Origin: Isoetes taiwanensis
Taxonomy: Eukaryota; Streptophyta; Lycopodiopsida; Isoetales; Isoetaceae
Direction: 5' to 3'
Assembly (NCBI GenBank): GCA_021234155.1
Contig: JAJEKV010000017.1
Span: 19,827,937-19,891,936 of the forward strand
DNA length: 64,000 nt
Under the pieces are notes generated by a model that was not told the DNA's origin, ran no database searches, and saw only the letters and a program-made list of their open reading frames with translations. Position numbers and translations under genes: made by a program. This document shows, in pieces, positions 34,075-45,804 of the stretch. Every line of letters starts with the position of its first letter. Positions within the stretch are counted from its first letter, which is position 1.

Positions 34075-36384
34075 TGATGACTGCTCAAAACCTACTATTA
34101 TTCGCTGTAAACTCTCGGTCACCTGCGTTCTGTCTGTCTGGATCCAGGATGCTCCAACCGAGTAACTGGCAGGGCGGATTTATGGGTCGACAGTTGATCT
34201 TGGGCTCGAAATGCGCTGCTTTTGCTCAAGCAATCAGACGAAAAAGTGGGCTTACCTGCTCCGCTGTGTTGCAGCAACATACTTCCAAGCCAGGAACCGA
34301 AACAAATTTTCTTCCAGTGTCTCCTGATGATGCTGACAAAGATTATGTTACTGAGACTTTTGAGGCAAGTCATGTAGAGGTAGTATTTATTGAGTCGGAA
34401 ATGAAATTGGTTTAATTGGAGAAGCCATGGAATGAATTGCAAAAAGTATTTGCTTGTAAGTTTAATATCCTTTACCCTGTAGATTTTGTGAACCCTTAAC
34501 AATCTATTAAGTCTTGCAAGAAGATATGATGTTTTTTTGATGGTAGGTTCCCATGCATAAAGTAATCTTGGGCATGAATTGCAGAAATTTTGGTTTTGTA
34601 GATGGTCATATGCTTTACACTTGGTGGATGTTTGATCCATACAGGCAATCCAAGGGAATGGTTTTGAAGGGTTTGTTAAGATGCGTGAACCAAGGAGCAT
34701 GTGGGTACGGCCCAGTTTCCAGCGGAAAACTAAAATCGTTTGTACAATTGGTCCCTCCACAGACATGGCAGAAATGATAAGAAAACTTGCAGAGGCAGGA
34801 ATGAATGTTGCACGATTGAACATGTCACATGGAGATCATTCATCCCACAAGAAAGTGATAGATCTTGTGAAAGAGTATAATGCACAATCGGTGGACAATG
34901 TCATTGCCATTATGCTTGATACAAAAGTAAGTCTTGTTTGCCTTCTCGCATCTAGTTTGGGACCATCCAATCCAAGTTTATGTATCAAAAGTAGGTTGCA
35001 GAAGCTGGCTACTCTTTCTATTAACTAACACATTCCTGTTGTAGGGCCCAGAGGTTAGGAGTGGTGACCTGCCACAACCTATCACACTTGAGAAGGGGGG
35101 CGAGTTTACATTTACCATCAAACGTGGGGTTAGAACTCAAAACGGTGTCAGCGTGAATTATAGCGATTTTGTTAATGATGTTGAGAAAGACGATACCTTG
35201 CTTGTTGATGGTCAGTGTGAAGTTTGGCTTATTTTTGTGCTTATTTGTTTTTACCTAGTCAGTTTCCAAAAGCACTGATATTGGTCATTGTTGTAAGTCA
35301 GATCTAAGTAAAATTAACTGCAGGAGGGATGATGTCTTTTCTCGTGAAGGATAAAACATCAGATTCTGTTCTTTGTGAAGTTGTTGATGGGGGAGAATTG
35401 AAATCACGTCGGCATCTCAATGAAGAGTGCAACTTTGCCATCAATCACAGGTCAGTGAATTTATTTCTATATGCTGTTGAATGTATGAGCATTATGATAT
35501 TCTTATATTTTACCTCCTTTTTGTTTTGACTGAATAACATTATTACTTTGTGTCATTACACTCGAACATATAACTACAGTTGGGCGTCTTTTTATTTGAG
35601 AGGAATAATATGGGATTTCTAACTGTCAGTTGATGGCTTTGGGAAGCTATTGAGGCATTTGTGCCGGTCACATGAAGCTTTCCGATTCCCAATCAAGAAT
35701 AGGAAGGATTCATAGAGCCATTTCATAGGCAGTGGTTATGTCGACGAGTCATCAAGAAATGGGCATGGGTCAAAATTTTTGGTTTAGTCCTAAGCTTATC
35801 TTAGTTGGCTGCTCTTCTCTAATATTTTCAAGGAGTTCCTTGTTAGGCTGGCTTGTTATAATCAGTGCTTTAAGGCTTTATTAAATAAGGCTGAAATAAG
35901 GCTTTTTCCAGTAACTGTAACATGGAGCATCACTACAGTGCAAGAGAAGCAGCATGCAGATCAAGCAATTGGCATGGTCATAAAACAAAGTAGTTATGGC
36001 ATTAGACTTTATATCCAGTGAAAAACTTAACTGTAGCATTATTACAGCTTAAGTAGATGCAACAAGGCTTGAAAGTAATCAATGTAATTTCTTAGCATGC
36101 TCATTAACAAAGTTAGTTTCTTGACATACTCCTTGTTTATTAGAATCTTGGCCATTTATTATATTGGTGCAAATATTTCTGGTGGTGATGTTTGTTTATA
36201 CAGTTATGTGCATTGCATTTCAAGCAATTTCAGTCTCCTTTGATCTTTAATTTGAGATATCTAAATTGCACAAAGAAAGATTGGGAAGACATCAAATTTG
36301 GCGTGGAGAATGGGGTGGATTTCTATGTTGTTTCCTTTGTGAAGGATGCTCAAGTTATCCATGACTTGAAGAACTACCTAAAAG
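34071..36384 (+). pseudogene. Plastid-type pyruvate kinase, 5' half, broken
   Basis: Pyruvate kinase makes pyruvate and ATP from phosphoenolpyruvate; the plastid form feeds fatty-acid synthesis. Exons: 34071 (or 34077)-34379, a Ser/Arg/Ala-rich transit-like leader (34364 with a GC donor is an alternative end); 34645-34926 with [18 protein letters not shown] and [18 protein letters not shown]; 35045-35210 with GPEVRSGDLPQP and NDVEKDDTLLVDG; 35324-35450 with GGMMSFLVKDKTSD and GGELKSRRHLN; 36276-36384 with [15 protein letters not shown] and [17 protein letters not shown]. Phases match at the first three junctions. In exon 4 about eight bases are missing after RRHLN, shifting the frame, and the exon 5 acceptor is AA or displaced. 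Everything after KNYLK, including the catalytic lysine-glutamate and Mg-binding words, is missing; transposon-like sequence follows. It resembles the plastid beta subunit. Confidence 0.88.
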
Positions 36385-36699
36385 GTACTTTAAATTTTTG
36401 TAAGAATTGGATGTCAATAATGGATGTGTCATGAGTGCCTAATACTTAATAAATTCGGATTTTCAGGTTGGGGTAAAAGCACGCTGTGGTGTATCAAAAA
36501 CGTGCATTTTGACGCCACATTTTGGCACCACGTTTGTGGTAGAATCGGGTGGTGCATACCGAAGCGGAGATTGCGGGAGTGCGAATTAATGAGCGTCGGT
36601 TATTTTGAATTTTATGCCACGTCATTGTCCACCTTTTTGAATTAAGAAAGAATCACCTCTTCCTCTGTTTTTTTGCCGCTTCTTGCCGATTGAACCCTA

Positions 36700-39600
36700 A
36701 TGGAGTCGGAATTGAACGCCACTGGTTACACGATGAAATCTCTCCTCAAACAAGAGATTGTGCCCCACGAAGATCTAAAGAAGCTTTGGGGTGACAGAGT
36801 TCCAAATAAATCTGCTCACGTATTTTCCCCAAATGTTTTGTTCAAACTGAAAAATTAAGGCATATGTTTTCTTGTACAGTTGAAGAATCGAGCAATGAAC
36901 AATACAAAGAGTTCATGCAAATTTACAAAAAGAATTACAGGGGAAGCCACATACATGGGGTGGAATGGCTCCCGGAACACCGGGCAAAGGGCTTATTATC
37001 TGCATATAAAGGGGGAGGTTGTTAATTGGAAGAGCTTCTCGGATTATTATAAAACCCCCGATGAGAAAGCCGAGGCCAGTTCTTCTAGACCCAAGAGAAA
37101 GCATAGGCAAATCCAACCTGACGAGGAGGAAAATAGTAAAAGTGACAGAGATGATGAAGATGATAGGGAAATAACCAAATCAGGTTCCTCTAGACCACAC
37201 ATTCAATCTGAACTCACAATCAAAACAGAAAAGCAGAGCAATGTTCTGAGACCAAAACATGCCATTGCAGGTATGTTCAATTATTAGTTGTGTTACAACA
37301 GAAAAAAATCTCAAACTTGATCTAGATTGTTTCTATCAACACAGAAAAGGTAACATCAAATCCACTTCAAGAATCAGGTATGTCTACTACCATTTTGCAT
37401 CATGTTGGCTGTATTGTCATGTTGTGTCTCTATGATGCCATCTGTGGGGCCTTTCGTGCAATGGATGCCAGAACGATAGATGAGGTATGTGTGGTGGTGA
37501 TGAGTTGTTGGCATCCACCATGTCCCACACCACACCCCACGATCTCCCACCACTACACTCTACCATCTCCCACCGCCATACTCCCACACCACACACCACC
37601 ACACCACCACCACACTCCACCACCACATTCCACCACCACCACCACACTCCACCACCACCACCACACTCCACCACCACCACACCACACCACCACTCCACTC
37701 CACCATGTCCCACACCACACTCCACCACCACCACCACCACACCTCACCACCACCACACACACACACCACCACCACCACCACCCCCACACTCCACCACCAC
37801 CACACCACACCCCACCACCACCACACCCACCACCACCACACCCCCCCACCACCACCACCACCACACCACCACCACACACACACCCACCACCACCACCACC
37901 ACAGACACCACCACCACCACCACAGCGTGTTGTGTGGTGTGTACTGTGCAGCGTATGTTGTGTGGTGTGTGGTATGTGGTGGTGTGTAGAGACTACCTTG
38001 TGTTGTGTGGTGTGTGATTGTGGTTTTCCATCGTCACGCGGGCTTAATATGTTAGGAGGCCGACATATACGTAGTGTTTTGTTTTGCAGACTATGGCAGA
38101 CTTGTGAAGGAATGGTTGGCTGCAACATCAGCTAGGTTTGATAGATGCAAGCAACGATTGCAAACAAAACGAGGATAGGAAAAATGATATCAAAAGAAAG
38201 ATTGAGTTGATGGAACATAAAGCATCGAAATTAGAGCTGATTTGCAATGTGATGGCAATCAATCATGACAAAGAAATCCGAAGCGGCCAGAGGGTGTTCG
38301 GGTTGTAAGCGAACTAAAGGATGAAGAGCTAAATGGTACAATGTTGCCTGGGCTGAAACGATTAAATAAGGAATTAACAGAAACTGAAATTGAGCTAAAG
38401 GCATGTGAAGACTTACTGAGCTGCTACCTCGAATGCAAAGATTTGAGATTTTTTCTGAGCGTAGTGGTCATGACACTCCTTTAGATCCTGCACTTCCAAT
38501 GCTTCCTGAGGCAGAAGAAGAGGGTGATGAAGGTTGTCCATTTTGTGGACGTTGTCTGAAATGGGAGGGTAAAATGTTGCCAGTTGTGATAGCGTAATCG
38601 CGATCCACCAAAGATTATCACATTCCATATCTATCACACCATTTGAGGTAAATATTATCATCTCTAACCCTCGCCTAAAGACTCTATTGATTTTGAATTT
38701 GTTTTGCGATTACTCTAGAACCTCGGCTGCAGCCCCAGTTGTGGCCACATTATGACTGAGACATGGCTTTTGGCTTTTGGTGTTCGAGTGGTACCACAAG
38801 AACCAATAGACACAAGTAAGTCCAAAGAGGGGTGAAAGCAAGGTTTGGGAAGTCTCGATACTTGTACTGTGTCTCTTTCATCCCCGGCTTAGTCTCTTCC
38901 ATCCCGGCCGGCTTAGTCTCTTTTGCTTGTCTCTTTTGCAAACAATATAGATTCACGCAAACAAGTGCCTTAACTAATGTTTTTGATGTTGTCACAGTCT
39001 ACTGACTTAGTGTTTGCAGAATGCAGAAATTTGAGACCAAGGATATCCAACAGTTATCCACGCCTCGATCAGTTATGAGACTGCAAGATACCTCCCGGTT
39101 GTACCTAGAATTCACCCCATTTGATACTCAAAGTCAATCCCAAATCTTGCCGACATGGAGACTCCAAAACGAAATTTGATAGTCAACTGAATGCAGTCGT
39201 ATCAAGTAAGTACCGATGCCACATACATGATTTATTTTTTTGTATTTTTCTGTGGTCTTCCTCATTTCAATTATGTTGCAGAGATAAATGCTACTGCAAC
39301 TGGAAGCCACGACGAAGAGATTCCTAGTGCATCTGATTTAGGGGGGAAAATTAATTCCCTTGAGATTCATTCTGTACGGGGTCCTTCACCAGAAAAAAGT
39401 TTTGGTGCTGAATATGAGCCAAATGCGGATGCAGGTGATGAAGTTGACAAAGAAACCCCGGATCCTGGACAAGATGCAGACTGCTCAACGAGTCCAATAC
39501 AACCTTAACCAACAAAAACCAAGAGGTTAACTGAAATTCTCCTTGTTCTGGATTTTAATTCGGCCGAGCCAGAAGTGACCATCCAGAAATTGAACCATCA

Positions 39601-41058
39601 AAAGTGCGCAGTTTCCAGGCCTGGATTTCAGGAGTTCTTAGAATGGTGTTTTTCAAAATTTGAGATTGCATTGTGGTCCAAAGATGGCTAAGAGTAATAT
39701 TGACTTGTTGACGAAAAGTTGCTTGCAGGGAATATAAGGGCAGATTTCTTTTTATTTGGAATCAGGATGACTGCACCAACACAAAATTAAAAGTGGTTAA
39801 TAAGCCAATTTTCCTTAAGGATCTGTCCAAAGTATACCAGAAATTTTGGAGATACCAGGTGAAAAACACATTGTTGATAGATGACAAAGAGAGATATAAG
39901 GGTTCTCGCCAACCAAATTTAACACAATGATATGTCCAAATAGTTTTGCTCCCGACAGGTTGGATTCCAATTTCCTTTTGGAGCAACTCAAACCATGGCT
40001 GGAGGGACTTCTGGCTGCAGAAAGTGTGCCAGCTTATGTGAAGGAACATCAAATGTGGAACATGTGGGATTCTGAAGAGTCGCGCAACTGCATGAAAATG
40101 CTCGACAAGTATTTTCATAAATGAATCTTGTAAAACTCTTTGAAAGTCAATATAAGTAAAAGAATTTCTATGATATGTGTTGTACTTATTCAATTTAAAA
40201 TATTTGAATGGATTGTGAGCAAATGTTCTCGTGTGTGTTTAGAACTAGAGATGATAGAGCTTCGGCAGTCCCTGACTATCTAAAGCCAAATACACATCTG
40301 AAGTGGTGCTGTTGAGTGGAACTGAAACTGTCGTGATTAACTCCACCGACATCAAAATTTTGGAAGCTGATACGCAGTGGTTCAATGATCAATTGATCCT
40401 CCTCTTCTCAAGGTGATACTTTCATCTGATTTGTGATCATCAGGATTGTGCCAGATGATATGCATATGTTTGCAGATACATGGAATACTACTTGATTCTC
40501 CAAGGAATGAGCCATCCCTTTCATTTCATTGACCCTCTTTTTCACTCGACATTGTCCAAGGACACAAATAGTTACAAAACAATAAGGAAACATGTGAATC
40601 TGAATAAGTGCGATACATGTTTTTGCCTCGCTTGTGATGGACATCATCGACCTCGTTTTCGATTGATTGTAAGCCACGCGTGTCTCGCCTGTAGATATAA
40701 ACCGGATATATCACTTTGATAGCTTCGGGCTTGCATGGCGTAAGCGCACATATTGAGAGGTTAGTGCTTGCTCATTGCATTTTGTTTGTTGTGGCACAAT
40801 GACAACAAACTTTGAGTGCGTGTTCACGGAATTGCTTGGACACGATAATTTCAGCTTTACAACCCTCGATGTTGTGAAAATTTCCAGAACGCCTCTTCAA
40901 ACCGATGGTCATTCATGTGGCCCTGCCGTATGTTCGTTTATGCACAAATTTGTGAGGGGGTACTTAAAAGGAGTGAATATATTGTTGCCTGATCTAGTAA
41001 GTCAACTTAAATGCAGTGACAAACCAAACTCATTTATTGACAAAGTGTGGTTAATCTA
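36700..41058 (+). pseudogene. Transposon-borne gene with Ulp1/C48 protease-like C-terminus
   Basis: Ulp1-type cysteine proteases cleave SUMO; many plant transposons carry relatives of unknown use. The first exon begins at ATG 36700 (MESELNATGYTMKSLLKQE). After tgtacag at about 36879 come a basic/acidic stretch (SSSRPKRKHRQ, DEEENSKSDRDDEDD) and, past an intron with the (CCA)n array (acceptor gttttgcag at about 38090), helical and charged exons. A clear intron is seen at 39209-39281 (gtaagt...ttgcag), followed by an acidic exon (SHDEEIPSASDLGG, DEVDKETPDPGQDAD). Near 40700 YHFDSFG supplies a likely catalytic Asp, and QTDGHSCGPAVCSFMHKF (40900-40950) matches the Gln-x-x-x-Ser-Cys-Gly of C48 proteases with the nucleophilic Cys. 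Stops interrupt several blocks, so it is probably broken or my exon map is incomplete. Confidence 0.5.
37500..37935. repeat. (CCA/CAC)n low-complexity array
   Basis: About 430 bp almost wholly of CCA, CAC and CACAC words, interrupted by ctccaccatgtcccacacc. It lies in a probable intron of the plus-strand transposon gene. Long open frames here (Pro/His/Thr or Gly/Val/Trp) are artefacts of the repeat. Confidence 0.93.
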
Positions 41059-41523
41059 GCAGTCGTGGACATTTCAGACCAGGATCTAGTTGATGTTAGA
41101 GTGTTCATGCTTGAAGTTTTAAGATTAGAAGCAACAAAAGCTGGAACTGAGGGGAACATATGTATTGGGAAGTATGTAGGTGCATGAGTCACCTCGTACT
41201 TAAATCACTGTATATCTTTCTTATGTACATAATTGTTATTGTAACCTCGATTCATTTCAATGAAAATTCATATTCAATTCATCTCACAAACAAAGGAATC
41301 AAGTGTTTCAGAAGAATTCAAATCTTCAAAAGAAATCAAGACAAACTCATTTTCACAGCTGAAGCACAAAACTTCACATGAGTTCTGAAAACTACAGAAT
41401 GGTTTTACATTTCATCATCATCAGAAGGATCCAGCCTATATACAGTCCTGTTTTGACGTTTAGTTGGTGGCATGTGAAGTCTGATTGCACAGATCTGCGT
41501 TGTGAATACTATGCCTAAGGCGT

Positions 41524-43107
41524 CTACTGCAAAGATCTCTTGTAATACATACCTTCTATGACACTATCACTGGCGAGGTACCATGTTCCATTGAGTTGGA
41601 AGTCTTTCTCCACTATCCATTTTGGTTTTGTGCACATCAGAATCCAAAATTCAGAACCCTCATCATTCCCTTTCGGAGCAACAACAGCAAAATTATCACC
41701 AACTCTAAGTGCCTCTGCTAACATCGTGGGATTGGAGGAGAACAAGGACCTGCTGGATTTACGGTCCTCAATGTCAGCATGCACATTGGAGGATGGTACA
41801 ATAACTTGAAGTTTCCAATCATCAACGTAGTGCTTATTCACACAACTGTCCCACATGCCATCCAAGCGAAGAGTGCGCAAGCATGAATGAAAGTTCCCTC
41901 GTGTGCAAGCGCAATGGAGATTCGTGGATTGAATGCATGTACACAATGGATCTGCCTAGTGTCCAAAATCCTTTCTGCACCCCAAGCTTTCTTTCTATCT
42001 ATATCCTCCACCTTGACTTCCCAAAAGAACCTTTTTATATTCTTCCTCTTACTGGTTTCAGATGTGTTCATCCACTCGGATGTTCCACAAGTAAACATCT
42101 CTTCGGCAACTTCTACCACTTCATGAGCATTACCCAATTTTATGCTGCTGTATTTTAATTGCAGTTGTCTTAACCATCTCTTCAACTCAAAGACTTTTGC
42201 CATCGTGTTCACATTTCACGTGGTTAGAACCAAAAAATTCCACATCATATAGACATCGATTAATCGTTTGTGTACCTAGCCACAAAGTAAAATGGTCTAG
42301 AAGCCTTGAATTGAGATGTTTTCACCATCCGAAAACACATAATGTCTCTTTGGAACCCTTCCTTTCTGCTCCAGATATTTGTGGTGCTTCATGAAGCAGT
42401 GTTGCACGAACAAAGTATCGTGTTCCCTATCATCTGATACATAGTAATGTGTTTCCTTGATAATCTCATCTGCCACTGAGTCATACTGATATGTTATTTG
42501 AACCAAAATGGTAATCTGGTTATTGACCCAGCGCATCGACTGCACCTCCTCTTGTTCCTTGAATGTATAGTTCTCTGCAAAATCCACTTTAGAGACATGC
42601 ATCTGCCGGGAGATTCTCCGAAGCTCCTTAAACTGCTTTGCCCGCCATTGGTACCTGGAAATTATGCAAATGGAAAGATTTTTAGACGCTCTTTCAGTTT
42701 ATCCAAAAGCTCCTTGGGTTCTGTCTCATTGTACTGATGAGTCAGTCTCCTACCAGAACTCGAGACGTTGTCTTTTTCATAGTCAATGTACTCCAATTTT
42801 ACTTTCCTACTGCCACTTCCTTCCATGGGACAGATCTGAAACTTCTTGATTCCACACAGCTCACAATTTCCAAGGATGCACGCCTTCTTGTGAAACTCAT
42901 CTAATTCACTCTTTGGACACAATATAGATCTCCACAAGCTTCCTGTACTTGCAACCTGCATTGACCAAGTTCATGTGATCTACAAACATCGCAGGTGCAA
43001 GTGCAATTCTTCGGATGTTTGGTTCTCATCCCATTGAGTCCATCCACTAGCATTTGCATCCTCACATCTTTGATGCAACAGCAACTATTGAAGTCCTTCA
43101 ATTTCAC
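41524..43107 (-). pseudogene. DDE-like transposase relic
   Basis: Minus-strand blocks in several frames line up as one protein: a Cys-rich start (CCCIKDVRMQML, NCTCTCDVCRSHELGQC, 43107-42950), a second Cys region LCPKSELDEFHKKAC and CELCGIKKFQICPMEG (42900-42830), then VSKVDFAENYTFKEQEEVQS, IIKETHYYVSDDREHDTLF and FVQHCFMKHHKYLEQKG, ending VPKRHYVFSDG (42602-42310). After a frameshift, words like CEHDG and ELKRWLRQLQLKYSS follow (42230-42090). The acidic words DFAENY, SDG and EHDG occupy the places of a DDE/D triad in a plant transposase-like family that I recognise but cannot name. Stops and frameshifts at each junction show it is dead. C-terminal blocks with LFSSNPTMLAEALRVGDNF run to 41524. 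Confidence 0.55.
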
Positions 43108-43379
43108 AACAAACCAGGGGTTTTAGCTTCTCAAAAGCTCGAAGATTTAATCTTAATTTACGGATGTTGGTCCGAAACCTCTTGAACAATAGCATCTGAT
43201 GAAATGAACAATGAAACTGTTAGGATGTGTATACCACACCAAACCATGCACCATACCATAGCCCCACACTCATCATATTCACGAATCCAGCACCTTAGTG
43301 TCAGTGTACATTACCACACACACCACCTCACTCCACCACACACCATACCATTCACCACACACCATACACCAAATGGTGG

Positions 43380-43845
43380 AGTGTGGAGTGGTGGTGGAGT
43401 GTGGTGGTGGTGGTGGGTGGTGGTGGTGGATTGTGGTGGTGGGGGGGGTGGTGGAGTGGTGTGTGGTGGTGGTGGGGGGTGGTGGTGGGGGGGGTGGTGG
43501 TGGAGTGGTGTGGGGGGGGGTGGTGGGGGAGGGTGTGTGGTGTGGTGGTGGGGGGGTGGTGGTGTGTGTAGTGGTGTGTGGTGCTATGATGTGTTGTGGT
43601 GGAGTGTGGTGGTGGGGGGTGTGGTGGTGTGTGGTGGAGTGTGGTGGGGGGTGTAGTGGTGGTGGTGTGGTGTGGTGTTGTGGATTGTGGTGTGATGTGG
43701 TGGTGGTGGGAGTGTGGTGGTGGTGGTGGTGGAGGGTGTGGCGTGGGATGTGGTGGGATGTGTGTGCATGTGGTGGTAATGTGGTGGTCGCAAAGATGTG
43801 GTGGTAGTCTATGGTGATGGGATAGATGGGGTGTGGTGGGGTGAG
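43380..43845. repeat. (TGG/GTG)n low-complexity array
   Basis: About 460 bp made of GTG, TGG and runs of G; in sense it is the inverse of the array at 37500-37935. It lies upstream of the minus-strand transposase relic. G-quadruplex potential is high on the plus strand. Confidence 0.93.
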
Positions 43846-43854
43846 GGGGGAGAT

Positions 43855-43985
43855 TCTCCAGATCATACATTAACATGCACACACCCACATGACACCATGG
43901 ACATAACGCAACCCACACCACACCACACCACAAACCACACCACACCACACCATCACGACACCACACATCACATCACATCACTTTT
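43855..43985. repeat. CCACA/CACAC-rich array next to the (TGG)n array
   Basis: Repeated caccacaccacac words; together with the preceding TGG array it can fold back locally (CCA against TGG). Confidence 0.8.
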
Positions 43986-44181
43986 ATCCTATTTCGTCTG
44001 ACATAAAAAATCTGCCTAGCCTGCTCTCATAAACACTTCTGAAATTCGTACACCCTGATAATAATTACATTCCTCTTCTAATCATTAGAAAAGGATATGG
44101 GTCCTAAATCCTGTTCCTACGTCTGATTTTTGGCGTTTCATTCCCAATTCGCGCCAAATCGAAGAAGTTCATTCCGGCAAC

Positions 44182-44490
44182 ATGGTAGGAGGGATGTTCA
44201 GAGATCACTACGGCTATTGTAGGGTGAGCGAGGAGGGCATTCGGCACATGTTAAACAGGGCTCGTGATAAATCTCTGAAGGTGGATATGCCTAAATCCAC
44301 CTTCTTTGAAGCACAATTTCATTATAATGGGAAAATTTTTAGTAAACTGGAATTTTTTCATTATAGGGGTTGTATAGACCTTATCTGGGGGGTTGTATAC
44401 ACGTTAATACGATTACCACAGATCATAGACCTTATCTTGGGGGTTGTATACACGCGTGTGCGATTACCATATCATACATACATGAATATT
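44182..44490 (+). CDS. Small ORF, unknown product
   Basis: ATG 44182 follows ttccggcaac and opens MVGGMFRDHYGYCRVSEEG, then ARDKSLKVDMPKSTFFEAQF, 103 codons in total. The second half runs through a tandem duplication (rggttgta(g/c)a near 44380 and 44440, about 58 bp apart), so the C-terminus is repeat-encoded and the real gene probably ends or splices before 44370. Not recognised. Confidence 0.3.
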
Positions 44491-44588
44491 TAGAGAACAT
44501 AATAACACGGTATCATATACCAACTTCCAAACACAATAGAGACCGAAGTATGAACTATGTATGTCCCTAGTAACCTTCCCCCAGGTTC

Positions 44589-45179
44589 CTAACCCCTTCC
44601 CCTTCCCCTTTCCCTTCGCCTGCGAGGTGTAACCCATGCATCTGGGTTAGGAGTCAAGAGCTCACGCTCATCCCAGGCTGATTCTTCCCACCATATGGGG
44701 TACCTAGTCATTAGAAAAAGTAATTCCACAGGATGATACTCACGGAAGAAGAGCGGAACCAACTCCACAAAACCGTTGTAAACGTTGTAGTACACCCTAA
44801 TAAGGCCATACATATGTCCCTTAGAAATTTCATGAATGAACTCTGATATGTATGCATCCAGAGAGTGTGCTAAATATCCAGCACGAAGAAGAGGCCTCAA
44901 TTGCTGTAGCATCTCGTCCAGATAAGGAGGGGGTTCAAGCATTCCCCTCATTGCAAGCCTCCTATAACATTCAGATGGATTAATTTCCATCAGTGGCTCA
45001 TGACCACAATCAAATCGCTCCAGAATGAAGTTGATCAACTCCATTGTAAGCTCCTTGGTGGGACTGTGGCGCAACCTCCACTCCAAGAAATGGTCCCATA
45101 GCTCATCCATTCCAGGCCGCCTTGAATGCCCGGGCATGCTTGCGGGCCTTCCGAGTAGCCCGGGGAGGATTGGGTCCAA
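44589..45179 (-). CDS. Intact 196-aa protein of unknown family
   Basis: An uninterrupted frame starts MDPILPGLLGRPASMPGH at 45179. It has a balanced helical composition (WDHFLEWRLRHSPTKELTM, LRPLLRAGYLAHSLDAY, GLIRVYYNVYNGFVELVPLF) and ends in an Arg-rich tail RRRRERGRGRG. No signal peptide, membrane segment or known motif is seen. The upstream side on its strand is a long minisatellite (45190-45640), so its promoter would lie in or beyond the repeats. It lies between two transposon-type genes and may be an accessory gene of the neighbouring DUF7869-type element. Intact length and normal composition argue that it is real. Confidence 0.5.
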   Translation of the reverse strand: MDPILPGLLGRPASMPGHSRRPGMDELWDHFLEWRLRHSPTKELTMELINFILERFDCGHEPLMEINPSECYRRLAMRGMLEPPPYLDEMLQQLRPLLRAGYLAHSLDAYISEFIHEISKGHMYGLIRVYYNVYNGFVELVPLFFREYHPVELLFLMTRYPIWWEESAWDERELLTPNPDAWVTPRRRRERGRGRG

Positions 45180-45189
45180 TCATTTGCAA

Positions 45190-45640
45190 AAGCAAGCAAG
45201 GATCACCGACGGAGCAAGGAACACGGAGAGCGAGCAAGTAGCAAGTTCAAGAGCAAGCAACAAGATCAAGTAGCGGGGGAGCACGGAATGAAGTGGCAAG
45301 GAACAAGGATCAAGATCAAGTAGCAAAATGCAATGAACAAGGAAGATCAAGTAGCAAGAAGATCAAGGAACAAGGAAGATCAAGGAGCAAGAAGCAAGGA
45401 TCAAGATCAAGTAGCAAGGAACAAGATCAAGTAGCAAGATCAAGAGCAAGGAACAAGATCAAGTAGCAAGGAGCATTGGAATGAAGTAGCAAGGAACAAG
45501 GATCAAGATCAAGTAGCAAGAAGCAATGAACAAGGAAGATCAAGTAGCAAGAAGATCAAGGAACAAGGAAGATCGAAGTAGCAAGAAGATCAAGGAACAA
45601 GGAAGATGAAGGAGCAAGAAGCAAGGATGAAAAGTGAGAA
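45190..45640. repeat. Minisatellite of GATCAAGTAGCAAG units
   Basis: About 450 bp of imperfect repeats of the words gatcaagtagcaag, gaacaagg and aagatcaag, almost purine-only apart from the regular T and C. Larger units (for example aatgaagtggcaaggaac at about 45288 and aatgaagtagcaaggaac at about 45480) suggest a higher-order duplication of roughly 190 bp. Confidence 0.88.
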
Positions 45641-45675
45641 GTGAAAACAAGGTATGAGAATTTATAGCTACGAAT

Positions 45676-45795
45676 CCAATAATGTTGAAGTATAATACCA
45701 ATAATGTTGAAGTATAATACCAATAATGCTGACGTATAATACCAATAATGCTCACGTATAATACCAATAATGCTGAAGTATTATACCAATAATTC
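45676..45795. repeat. 22-bp tandem repeat, about six copies
   Basis: The word taccaataatgctgaagta recurs every 22 bp (ccaataat at 45676, 45698, 45720 and on). The units differ at one or two positions. It ends just before a TATA box. Confidence 0.9.
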
Positions 45796-45804
45796 TACAA
45801 CGAC

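Larger units (their letters stand above)
36450..43990. mobile_element. Candidate composite DNA transposon inserted in pyruvate kinase
   Basis: Immediately after the last pyruvate kinase exon the sequence changes and holds two convergent transposon-type genes (C48-like protease, plus strand, 36700-41058; DDE-like relic, minus strand, 43107-41524). A (CCA)n array lies at 37500-37935 and its inverse (TGG)n at 43380-43845. I could not define terminal inverted repeats or a target duplication, so the limits given are rough and the single-element interpretation is inference. Confidence 0.4.

Noticed and set aside
34364-34370. GC-AG intron in pyruvate kinase (gag|gcaagt)
   Set aside because: A canonical GT donor at 34380 gives the same phase, so the rare donor is not needed.
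37380-38135. Long Pro/His/Thr open frames and their Gly/Val/Trp mirror frames
   Set aside because: They are translations of the (CCA)n array, open in several frames on both strands.
43204-43966. Long Gly/Val/Trp and His/Pro/Thr open frames
   Set aside because: Same reason: the (TGG)n and CCACA arrays have no stop codons in several frames.
45540-45767. 75-codon Ile/Tyr/Leu-rich frame
   Set aside because: It is the translation of the 22-bp repeat and the purine minisatellite.
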